This document shows positions 37,501 to 47,500 of a stretch of DNA of 64,000 nucleotides, piece by piece. The stretch's first letter is position 1. Every line of letters begins with the position of its first letter. Location: positions 5,084,001 to 5,148,000 of the forward strand of contig NC_079879.1 in assembly GCF_029227915.1 (NCBI RefSeq), given 5' to 3'. The notes below the pieces were generated by a model. The model saw nothing but the letters and a program-made list of their open reading frames with translations, was not told the DNA's origin and searched no databases. A program made the translations under genes and the position numbers. Source of the stretch: Hydractinia symbiolongicarpus. Its lineage: Eukaryota; Cnidaria; Hydrozoa; Anthoathecata; Hydractiniidae.

Positions 37501-37517
37501 AAAATTACAGGAGCCAT
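25560..37517 (-). CDS. ZMPSTE24: CAAX prenyl protease 1 (STE24 family)
   Basis: Integral membrane zinc metalloprotease of the ER and inner nuclear membrane that removes the AAX tripeptide from farnesylated CAAX proteins and, in animals with prelamin A, performs the second lamin cleavage. Twelve exons in transcription order: 37517-37437, 29455-29309, 29079-28993, 28635-28519, 28266-28114, 27751-27554, 26956-26864, 26783-26726, 26590-26568, 26476-26360, 26275-26132, 25781-25560, giving about 478 residues, the usual family length. The catalytic HELGH is at 26416-26402 and the third ligand is in RRFEFQAD of the last exon. Conserved blocks include [34 protein letters not shown] and [15 protein letters not shown]. 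Exon 1 (27 codons) gives a first transmembrane segment ending WETYLSYRQ. The loop before HELGH is Lys/Glu/Asp-rich and split over small exons, one of only 23 bp. Intron 1 is about 8 kb because of a mobile insertion. Confidence 0.96.
30020..30062. repeat. Short perfect-type hairpin in ZMPSTE24 intron 1
   Basis: The arms AAATGTGGTG...AAAGGAT and ATCCTTTACACCACATTT are inverted copies apart from an extra GT in the left arm, with a loop of about 4-5 bases. Nothing around it identifies an RNA family. Confidence 0.6.
31354..31362 (+). promoter_or_regulatory. TATA-like box upstream of DIRS ORF1
   Basis: TATATAAAA lies about 125 bases before the ORF1 ATG, at a plausible spacing for the retroelement promoter. 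Position is the only evidence. Confidence 0.3.
31488..31892 (+). CDS. DIRS element ORF1, N-terminal part
   Basis: A 134-residue ORF opening the retroelement, with a basic N-terminus and no recognisable enzyme motif; its position suggests a Gag-like role. It overlaps the next ORF by 44 bases in a different frame. The two probably formed one longer Gag-like product, so this is either a programmed frameshift or a mutation. Confidence 0.55.
   Translation: MGPKQTNGGTPHKKHGKESVIQKVLNVDPKMRTVEQWLKLGKETLTLTANSFNIAVKGRSTNDIAKALVAHFGIGIANDKPDFAVQQPCSSAAAPHLGRENPNNTMDILDSELESSISHNFDLQDEENPQRPVR
31849..32748 (+). CDS. DIRS element Gag-like ORF with zinc knuckles
   Basis: The frame runs about 300 codons and ends in Cys/His clusters: [14 protein letters not shown] fits a CCHC zinc knuckle (CX2CX4HX4C), followed by a second Cys-rich group containing [15 protein letters not shown]. 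This is the expected composition for a nucleic-acid-binding structural protein of a DIRS or gypsy-like retroelement. The true translational start is uncertain because of the frame change with the upstream ORF. Confidence 0.7.
   Translation: MISRMRKILSGRFARTTNHVPEVKNRDVAQCEATVDAVRTNFSSIPSIPPVPKRVLEIIKKCEYVNFDLLLPPALNSPLASSIPMDDIGEYDLNVKTVDGSPSVSLIRKNTGKSRVKDFKSWCLAWSNYLRCVLSFFPHLYHEMIIYQTLVTQFANQYAFSAIYAFDQLHRLHMANDPSRRWDVIDDLLFNQYLRGAPLLTPASSSQSYGFSTSASRFQDFTCFSCSGKGHFASSCPNRLVSSFATPFRNAPLSYQVCQRFNQGLCRAKPCMYSHKCSRCHQNHSAINCSPRAPRQGSQ
32754..34335 (+). pseudogene. DIRS reverse transcriptase-RNase H, broken by a frameshift
   Basis: The N-terminal RT part (up to about 33040) lies in one frame and the rest (from about 33045) in another; the change falls between HFHF-type and GAAPKKDG-type residues. 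Downstream, AKLDIKHAF and the catalytic YLDD (about 33414-33426) mark the RT palm, and [11 protein letters not shown] with [10 protein letters not shown] and [11 protein letters not shown] mark the RNase H domain (from about 33900). The copy therefore cannot make an intact polyprotein without frameshifting. Domain order RT-RH-tyrosine recombinase is diagnostic of the DIRS order; no methyltransferase domain was seen. Confidence 0.85.
34266..35285 (+). CDS. DIRS-type tyrosine recombinase
   Basis: A 339-codon ORF overlapping the end of the RT-RNase H frame, as is usual in DIRS/Ngaro/PAT elements. The N-terminal half has the SAM-like DNA-binding pattern ([16 protein letters not shown]). The catalytic half shows the first Arg in [22 protein letters not shown] (HxxR) and [13 protein letters not shown], which contains the nucleophilic Tyr. 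DIRS elements use such an enzyme, not an integrase, to insert a circular intermediate. This reading frame is intact. Confidence 0.9.
   Translation: MSRSRQATHTNSFSNVRILTGRLRFYLNSALSANTRLTYRSEFRAYKRFCYQLSTPLFPLQEPTLQLFATHLASTVKYTTIKVYLAAVQYESVINGHNTMSNMIRLRYTMRGIRRSLPNIPTLRLPITPAHLSEILSFLEDSQFLNHDKAMWRCLVLMAFFGLLRVSEYVSPTKYHWDPLRHLSPHDFSFSNDNNILYVNIKSSKTDPFRAGIKIRLARIGGCLCPVNAFAQYLSFRGLVPAPWFILHSGEFVTRKYVSAMLNVSLKCSANLNTHSFRIGGASAAASCGIPDSAIKILGRWSSDCYRRYVHLSDNVLKNWCTNIANVNKITKLWDVRAL
35605..36290. repeat. Array of 18 CTGACGCTCA palindromic motifs with variable complementary flanks
   Basis: The word CTGACGCTCA occurs at 35611, 35651, 35672, 35722, 35748, 35795, 35821, 35848, 35925, 35951, 35996, 36022, 36049, 36126, 36152, 36186, 36224 and 36262. 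In most copies it sits in CCTGA-CGC-TCAGG, an inverted repeat with a 3-base centre, and the bases outside are also complementary: GATGC/GCATC, CATGT/ACATG, ATAC/GTAT, GTATC/GATAC and GGCATATC/GATATGCC in different copies. Many have a one-base bulge on the 5' arm. Spacing is irregular (21-77 bp) apart from a 201-bp duplication. The array lies directly after the DIRS recombinase ORF. Confidence 0.95.
35771..36172. repeat. 201-bp tandem duplication inside the hairpin array
   Basis: 35771-35971 and 35972-36172 are nearly identical (a few substitutions, such as CACGTAAG versus CAAGGAAG). Each carries five copies of the palindromic motif. The duplication explains only part of the array; the other copies have different flanks. 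Confidence 0.9.
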
Positions 37518-38504
37518 CTTGAATTATGGCGAACTTTGCTGCGTGCGTGTGTTGTTCCCAAAAACAAAACCGAAAGTAAGCGTGTAGCAAATAGGTTCCG
37601 CGGGAAAACTGAGCAGAGACCAAAGTTGCCATCCGAATAAGACTGCAAATGGGTGATACAAATCCAGAAGAATTAGACATTTACATTCCAGGATATGTAT
37701 TTGCATGTTTATTGAATTCGTCTGCAAAATCAAATAATTTTCGAGTAGGTAATTAATTAGTTTCAGGATAACATTAGAGCTGGAATAAATCAGTATATCA
37801 CACTCAGGAAAGACTCAGATAGCTAAGCATTTGTTATTGTTGGCTACTGCAGCTATAGATCCTATTCAAGCGGCCAAACACTGGACAAGCAAAATTTTAT
37901 AAAATTTAAGTACTTTTAAGTCAAAATTGGATCTTATGCTAGCTATATGTAATTTACCCCCACAAAGGACATTTTTAATTGAAAATGAGGCAAGTTTTTT
38001 TTTATTCTAAAAGCCTACATCAACAACTCTGAATGTTTTTGAAGTCCAAAAATTGCGTATTCCTTTACCAAAGTTGCATGTTTTATTTCTGTGTGTAAAA
38101 ATTATAAAAGGAACAACGATATTAAATTAAACTTTTAAGAAGATTAAAAAACTTGCCTCCACAAAAAGGTTTTATGAAAGCACTTTACTGTGCTTTCAGA
38201 ACTTTTTTTGAGAATTAAAAACCCAGGCAAAGCATGTGATCCGCTATGTATGTAAAATAGAGAAGAAAATTATTGAGAACCAGGAAATAGTTAGTCAGGC
38301 TCTTAATCGACCAAGGAAGGTTTGTTCTTTTATATTGACAAAGTTGTAAATAGTGGATACTTGCAAATTTCTTTTTAAAACCTGTTTCATAATAATTTAA
38401 AGTTTTACTTCAATCATTCGTGCCAAGTATTATGTTTCACTTCTTTGGTTCATTTTGTTGTGATGATTTATGTTGTTTGTTTGTCTTTTATTTTATATTC
38501 AAAA
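37518..38504. other. Divergent intergenic region, ZMPSTE24 to Abraxas-like
   Basis: The two genes are transcribed away from each other from this 1-kb interval, so it should contain both promoters. It is AT-rich with no recognised motif or ORF of interest. Confidence 0.5.
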
Positions 38505-41500
38505 ATGGCATTCCAACAAAAGTTAGTTGTGCGAGGTACCTTTTTGTTCAAAAATTTTTAGCTGCTCAAGAATCTTAATGCTATCTTAACACCTACTTAG
38601 TAAAGTTTATGTATATATTCCCAAAAGACATGAAGTATTTACAATCTAGACATATAACGTCCCATTGCATTTACCTTCTATTGCGAAATTGTTTGCCATA
38701 TTTAGCCAGTTTTATGAGAAAAAATAACCCTAAATTTTTGTTTTATTTGTATTTCGTTTTGCAAAATATTAAAAAAATGCATAGTGCAGAAACCCTTTAC
38801 CTGCTTCATTTTCGCCCTCCTAATGTTTTCCATTTTTGTCATTTGGTCAGTTTTAAAAAAGTTCTATAACAACATATTTTAGACCATTTTAATCTTAAAG
38901 GGAACCGGAGGTATAAAATGATGTTGGACCTATATTATAGAGCTTAAAAAGTTGGTTAAAAAGTCTTTAAATTTTTTAAAAAGCTCTTTCAGATTTAGAT
39001 TCAGATTTCAGATTTAATTATGTTGCATAAATTATAATGTCATATTTAAGTTATGGGTTAAGTTATTTTGATGTTTTCTGCCATCTGTAATTCCCTTTAA
39101 GTATATATATATAATTCTTTCTTTACATTGTCGTTTTGTTTTGTTTTTTGTCCAAAAAGTGATATAAATTTTGTTATTTTAGTATCTGACTTATTTATCT
39201 TTATTTATATACTTTATTATCTAACCTTATTAGTCTAAAAAAGGATAGTGATGTTTCTGTGGAATAATAAATGAAATCAATGTCTGGTTAAATTTGTAAC
39301 TTCTGCATGAATTTGATTTAAAAAAGTTTCTAAATCTGCATAAAGGAAAACAAAGGATTGTAAAACAATTTACAACAAAAGCATGATATATACAATTTTT
39401 TATAATAATACCCTTGCACATCATCATGAATAAAATAATAGTTATTTTGTTGAAAAAATAGTTTACAGGGTGTCATAGCAATATTATTATAAAAAATAAA
39501 ATAATTTTTACTTGCATAAAAAAGTCTTACCGATAATTCTCACGGTATAACCAGAATAACGGTTATTGCTGATAATATTATGTTGTTACTGTTTTTCCCA
39601 AAAACATCACATATGGTTATAAAGCTAGGAATAACTGGTTGGGTTAACCAAAGCAAAAATTATATCAGATCAAAAGTGCTGTATGCACCTCTGTTGCATT
39701 ATGGTTTTTGACAATGACCTATTGATCTTTGGGTTAAGTCAAACTTGCCCTAATGGTTAGAAAACATTTTTATTGGTAACTTCAGTTAAGAACTAACATA
39801 GATCATCTTTGTTTAGCTTTGTATATTTAAACGAAAACTGTTTGTAGAATTCAAAGGCCTTAAAGGCAAGGCTTAAGGCCAAGATTATGTGGCACCATAG
39901 ATTAGTGGTTAAATTTCTCGTACTCTGTGGGGAGACCGGGGTTCGATTCCTCTTGATGGCAATTCAACTTGGGCGAGTGAATGTTACCATAGCCCCGGGT
40001 TGACCCAAGCCATGTGAGGTAAATTGGGGAGATGGCACACTGTGTGGGCCGTTGGATGTTGCCGGGAGTTGTCTAGTAGAGCGCGGGCCCTAATTGGGTC
40101 TGCGTAGCTCAAAATGAGCATTAAATACTCTAGGACTCTCCATCTAAGCCATGGCCCCTCCTTGAAATAATAGACAGAGTATATCCCTCGATATTTGTGA
40201 GGCTAGCCATGTAAAATATGCACATCTATCTATCTATCTAAGATTTAATTTCATATAGGTTTAATTGTATAATGCACCTGTTTACATAAAAAGGTTGAAA
40301 GGGTTAAACATGAATTTTCTATCTTTTTTATCCTGAAAAAAAATGGAGAAACAGATGCTGGAAAAAAATTTTGCGCGAAGCATCCACCTTTCACAATCTT
40401 TTCCCCATTTGTCCCAGTTTTACACTTTTGGACATGTTTGCTGAACTTGTTATTTTTTTCTTTTTAAATTATATATTCAATCATATTAACGTGTTGAAAA
40501 TTACATCATTTTAATACTGAAATTGTCTACATAAATTATTACTATCATATATAAAGTTGCTTTAAATTTAAAAAAAATCCTGATTGTGAAGCATGCACAT
40601 TGAGAGTTACAACTAGGATATAGCCCAACCCTTGTCAACTCCAGGAGGGGCTGTCTAAAATTGCATGTTTTTCTACCTCTTTGACTAAAAAAAATGTTTA
40701 ATTTAAACGAGGGAAAAATTTATTTTTTAGATAAAGCTTTTATTTAAAAATCAATTTTTTCCTTATTTTTATTGGAGGATGGTGAACTTGAAATTAGGAC
40801 CTATCTTTGTATTTACAAACACTCTTTACAAGAGATTTCTAAAAGAATACCTTGACACATTTTGTTATTCATTTATTTATATAGGATGGATTCCTGTTGG
40901 GAGAATGTAATTCAGAAGAAATTTCAGCCATTAGTGATTCCCAACCAGGTGCATCTCGAAAAGTTGAGGAATTAAGTAAAGAAATTTTTTCTTTTGTTTA
41001 CTTGATATATACTTTACCTTTAAAAAAAGGATTTAGCATGGCCAAAAAACTAAAACAGTAAAGATTGTCTTGTCATTTTGTCATGCGTGAACTTTATTTT
41101 CCCCTAATGTTTATGTAATAGATGACATTAAATGAAACACTTGTTGATGATAAAAAATTGTTTTTTTTAGCTGTGCAGGATTTTTTATGCAACAATTCGT
41201 CCTACAGGTAGATATCATTTAAATGTTTTAAATTAATGTTTATATGTTTAATATCTATTTTTATATGTTATTTTTCATATTTTTATGCAGTTTTTATGAC
41301 AACTTGGGCACTATTAACAGAAATGATTTGAATACAAAACTTTCTGGTAAGGACAAGGTATGCTTACAAAAAATATCCAGTTGTTGTTTGTTTTTCATTT
41401 GTTCCACAATGTGCATTTAAGTCATGAACAGCACAACATAGAGTTTTATTGTGAAAGAGAGGAAAGTGAAAAAGAAGAGAAAAAGATTCCCAAATTTTGC

Positions 41501-44500
41501 GAATGTTTTCATGTTGTCAATCTAATTTTTTACTAATTAAAGAAAAATGCTTTTAAAACTCTCTTTTAGTAGGTTCTTTAAATGATCTAAAACTTATTTA
41601 GAATTTGGTTGGCTATTATTCAATTCGAAGAAATACAAACAGTGCTATATCTTTTCGAGAAAGAACAATTTTGCAGAACATGCTAAATATGGATGTGTTT
41701 ACACATAAAAGTATGTGTGTGTACTGTGAATCAATCTAGTTTAATTTTTTTTTTGCTTTAAAGTGTTTTTCTTATAAGCATTTTTATTATATTTTAAACT
41801 TTTTTTTGTTTCCTGTGGTTTGTGAAGTTGTAAAGAAAAAAGCGTTATTAAGTCCTGGTTTCCTGTATCAACTTTGTTGTGAAAGTTATATCTGTGTTTA
41901 GAGCTGCTGTTTTTATTGTTGACACCATCTCGCGAGGACAACAAAGCAACTTTTAATTTAAACTACAAAGCTTTTGTATACAAAAACAAAAGGTAGGATT
42001 TTGTCCGTTTTGTTTAAACCAGGATAGTATATATTTCTTCGAAAATCAGTCACATAGATCTTTGAATCTGTTTTTATATTCTTTGTTCTCTTTAGTCACC
42101 AGCATGAAGATCCTATAAATATAATTTGTCTCTCTTTTGATTATATTATCAAGATCGTTTTGTTCACATGAAAGTTATTTTCTCATTTATAGTGTTCCAA
42201 GTCCTACAAAAATAAACGTTATAAATTTGGGGTCTGGTAACGAACTACATGAGTACATTCATAAATCTCGTTTGCTAGGAAGCAAAACCAATCCAACAAC
42301 TCAGTTCATGAAAGCCATACAAGAATCTCAGTCGTAAGTTGTATTAAAACATAGCATGTAGAGATCAGCAAAAAAAAAATAAAAAATAAAAGTATTCATC
42401 ATTTTAGACATTCTAGATATTCATCTACTTTAAAAAGGGAAGGCATCCTTGGCTATTATAACCTGTTTTGTTTTCCAGGTCATCATCCAGAATTACTGCT
42501 TCTTGTTCGAGAAAACCCTAATACTACTTTCTTTAGAATTAAAAAACATATTCAATGTTTAATCCATCTGTTAGATTATAAGAAACATTCGATATTGTTA
42601 TTTAGTTTAGGCTAACTTGTCTTGGAAATACGCATAAAGTCCTAGAGTTATAAAGCAAATGATCTTGAAAAATAACAAAATGTCGTGCCAATACTAGAGT
42701 GAGAACTCACCGCTCAAAAAATTTCGTTTTTTGATGTGTTTTTATCTATTATTTTTTTGTTAAATTCAAATTTTGCGACAATTTATGCGCTTAGTAAAAC
42801 GTGTTTTCGCAAGAACAACAACTGACATTTATTAATAAAACAGTCAACAAAAAGCCGCCAGATTTCTGTGACTAATATTTTTTACATATAGTCCAGGAGC
42901 TCATAACAGAACTTTAGGTCCCATTTTCTACAAAAGGTTTGACCCTCTAAATAGGTTGGTAGTATCACGGACAATAAAAATCACATGGTCAGCTGACCCA
43001 ATTTGGGGGCGTTTGGGTCCCAGGCCCCTAAAATTACCCTAATTCGAGACTCCTATTTGGTCCCATAATTCTCAAAGCTTAAAAGTTAGTAACGTGTGTC
43101 ATTATATGAGAGAATCTGAAAAATGATAAAGCTTACCGAAAAATTGGGTCTTAAGACTGGGTCAGACCCCCCTCAAAGACCATATTTAGGACCTTAATTT
43201 GTCCCCATAAGCTACAAACTCCAAATTTTGCACAAACATTCTCTAACATAGTGTAATGTCAGTGGTCATAAAGCTGACCAAAAATTTGGGTCTCTTGGCC
43301 TAGTCAGACCAAGTCTCGCCCCAAATCCCTATTTTAAACAACTTTTAGAGGGTAAAAAAAACCAATGACTACAAAGCCCAAACTCAATATTTGTGTTCTA
43401 TACTAACTATGTAATACATAAATGGTCGAGCTTACCAAAAAATGCGGTCCTATCAGCAGGTCAGACAAAGATCTGAACAGGGACTCAAATTAGACCTCAT
43501 AAGGTACAAACTTAAAATTTTGTAAGACTATTGTGATTTGGCAAAAAGCAAACCAAAAATTACGGTCTCTTGATCAGGTCAGACAATAGTTAGCGATATC
43601 AAATTAAAAAAGAAATGCTCTGATAGCATTTAATAAAATATAAATATGTACAATAGGTTATAGCAGCATGATTGATATTGTTCTGCATCAGCATCTAAAG
43701 ATGAGAAATGTCATTCAGTCATAAGATCTAGTTTAAACTACAATACAACATTAAAAAATATTAAAAAGGTTACTCAGTTCTAGAATATATGACATTGAAT
43801 CCTATTCTGTAAATTTTTTGTCATATCCCACAAAAAAAATCTAACCTTAAATTATCATTACACGTCTTCGTCACTAGTTTCGTCATCACTGTCTGAATCG
43901 TCATCACTTGACAGTTCATCAAACCCTTCAAAATCTTAAGGAGAATGAAATACTTTTAATATTTAAAATAGCGGCGGCAGTAGCGGAAATAAAGAATTGC
44001 TTCCGAGTAATAATTAAAAAACTAAGTGACTAGATTGTAAAACTTAATATCCAAAATTTTACCTTCTACTTCTCTGGAGAATCCATAATAATTTTCATTG
44101 CTGGTGACATCTACTGCTTTTGGAGACATTTCGCCTTCGTACCACTTAATGATATAGCTGCCATCTTTCAGCAGCCAACCCATGTCTTCAGGAAGGTGAT
44201 TTGGAGGCTCGGACGTTATTGATGACATCCATAACTGTGCAACATACTTTGTTCGATAAATCTTTTGACGCAACACTCGTAAACAAGGTGGTAGAGAACT
44301 TCCATCAAACTTTTTAACACAGGAAATTGCTTCATTTTCTCCTTTTGGTTTATACTTTTCCAAAAACATTACCAACCTAGCTTCATCTACAGATGATAGA
44401 TTCCTTTTTCCATACATGCTGCATACAAATTTTTCCAACGTTGCAAAAGCGTCATCTGTGACATCAAGATTTGTTCCTAGCTGTTTAAATACATCTTGCA

Positions 44501-47500
44501 CACTTTCATTTTTTTCTAGTAGTTTGAAAGGTCGAATTTTTCCTTTCCTACTAAACGATGCTGTATAGTCACATCCAGTGAAAGCATGGTATGCTGGCAA
44601 GGCCATGCAAATATTTTTGCCCAATTTCTGGTATATTTGATTAATACTTATGTACCTTAATGTATTTTTAGTGTAAACACCGGTTTCCATCCAAATATTC
44701 AAGCTGTTAGGTAACTTACTAAGGCAGCCAAGAGCAATTATCAGCACGTCAGTATCTATGGTTCTTATCACAACGTTTGCTGGTGTTTGAATCGAAGATA
44801 GGTGGTACAAAATTCTGGAATCAGCTTCTTCATGAGTTGAAAACAATTTAACGATCTCGGTTTTGACCACGATCTCTCCTTCAACTCTAAACATGTAGCA
44901 GGTATCATTGCGATTCATTATGACTGTTTTGTTTCCAAGTACTGTTGAATGCATGTTGTTTTCCCAAAAGAAGGCTAAGAACTCCACCAATGCTGCTTTG
45001 AAGTGATCATTTCTCAATGCATTCAACCAGTTTGAAGGTCTTTTTTGCTCAGGTCCAGTTATCTGATAAGCTCCATGTCTCTCAGTACATCGCAAATCCC
45101 TTTCACAATCCTTGATACTCGGGTGTACCATTTTGTCTAGAACAAAATGTATGATGTTTCCCTTGCTAGCACAAACGCGTTTCAAAATAAATGTTGCCAG
45201 AGCTCCAAATGTTGCTGGAAGGTCAACAAAAAGATGTAGGAAAAACATTCCATCAATTATGTTAACATCGACGCGATTTGGATCGTCAGTTTTTACTTTT
45301 GCTTCTAACTCGTTCAATAATTTGACTTTAGGGGTCTTTTGCATTTTGCCATCAACATGTCCAAGAGATAAAGGGACAGGTGTTAGAGGATACTTCAGTA
45401 CCTCTGCCATATCAATTTTCCTTTGTAGCGAATGGTACAAGATGCTACCAAACAAATCTCTCATCATCGTTACAGCAACCACTTTGTTGTCAGCAGCTTT
45501 AATATTATACTTCGTTCCCCCAGTTGCAAATGTGTGTAATGTTTGTCTTCGTATAGGTTTTTCGAATCTTGCTGGATCTTTAGAACATTCGTCAATAAAT
45601 TTATCACGTGCTTTGCTTCCAACACTAACGATGTTGAGCAAAAACTTTGTTGTGTCTGGTGAGGCTGCTTTTCCTGATGCTATATTAAAAAGATATTGTT
45701 TTTCAATAGCATCGTTAAATGGATTCATGGTTTCCTTGACCATGTTTATAACTTGATGTAAATCTTTAGAATTTTGTCGCATTCTGCTGGCCTTTAAATC
45801 TTGAGACACGTCTTCCTGTTTTGTCATCCCCAAATTTTCAAACACGTATGACACAATACTTGTTCGAATAGAATGACTTTGTGCCCATCGTTGACGAGCA
45901 GAAATAGAATTTGTTAAAGCTGATATACCTTTTCGCTGACATGCAGCATCTGCATTTATCGTTTGCTCTAATGTCAAGTCGATTGGTAATCTTGAGAATG
46001 ACTTTTGGGTTCTTCGCAGCGAAAATAATCCCCTTTGAAATTCAGTGTAAACCTCGGGATGAGAGTCCTTTAGTTTGAGAAGATTATCATGATAACGGAC
46101 AATCCAACGAGCGTAATTTGGATGGTTCATGCTAAAGAAATAGTTTGCGACTTTAGGCAAGCAACACACATACAGATCAAAGTTCCGATTAAGCAGTGAT
46201 TTCAAAAACATTAAATATATTGTATAAATACAATACGCCATGTCACTTAAATATAATATACAAAACAACAAAACGTTAATATGAAGATATATTGTAATTC
46301 TTCTGTAAATAGCGTAAAAAATCAGTTAATATAATTAGAACGTAAAAATGTACAAAGGAATTAATATTTACAAGGCTTCAACATAATCTAACAAGTATGT
46401 AAATCAAAGAAGGTCTCATTTACATTAAAGCATCTTCAACTTACCATCACTGTCAGTATTTCCATTTGCATTTAAATTGTCATCTACAGTAGCTACAACA
46501 TCTGCAAAATATCACAATAATAACTTGTTATTGGTTATCTTAAATTAATGTATTCTAATTAATTATGTTTTCCTCTTACCATCGCTTTCATTGATCTTAT
46601 TGAATATTTCTTTGTTCGAAAATTCTACGAAATGAGAAATTCAATCAATGAAGTAAAAATTGACAAAATATATGTTTAAAAAATTCAGTTCAACAACAGA
46701 CTATTAAAACTTTTTTTGACTTATCATCCGAAACTGACTACAACATGCAGTAACTAAAAACTTGATATAATTACATATATCTTTACCTGTCATATCTTCT
46801 ATCTATCACATTTTATCTAAAGTTTCTAATTTTCTATATTTGATAGTCTAATATGCAAATATCCCGGTAATTTGTTCACGTTTTTACTTCACTTGCTTCA
46901 AAATAACTGCTTCTCTTAACTTTTTTCTTTCACTGTCTGGTTTGTTATGTCGGTTTCCTGTTGTATTTGGACGAAAACGTTCTATTCTATTTAAAAAAAT
47001 TCTAAAAATAAGTTAAGGCCCTGAACACATTGGAAATAAGACAAATGTTTTTCTATTGCTTCTCCTCCGCATTAAAAATAGAGATATGGGGCGAGACTTG
47101 GTCTGACTAGGCCAAGAGACCCAAATTTTTGGTCAGCTTTATGACCACTGACATTACACTATGTTAGAGAATGTTTGTGCAAAATTTGGAGTTTGTAGCT
47201 TATGGGGACAAATTAAGGTCCTAAATATGGTCTTTGAGGGGGGTCTGACCCAGTCTTAAGACCCAATTTTTCGGTAAGCTTTATCATTTTTCAGATTCTC
47301 TCATATAATGACACACGTTACTAACTTTTAAGCTTTGAGAATTATGGGACCAAATAGGAGTCTCGAATTAGGGTAATTTTAGGGGCCTGGGACCCAAACG
47401 CCCCCAAATTGGGTCAGCTGACCATGTGATTTTTATTGTCCGTGATACTACCAACCTATTTAGAGGGTCAAACCTTTTGTAGAAAATGGGACCTAAAGTT

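Noticed and set aside
39891-39965. tRNA gene in the Abraxas-like intron
   Set aside because: Part of a SINE with a shared body and TATC tail, with a second copy at 13066-13398.
45112-45756. Plus-strand ORF opposite the transposon protein
   Set aside because: The minus strand has an intact 700-codon frame with conserved motifs.
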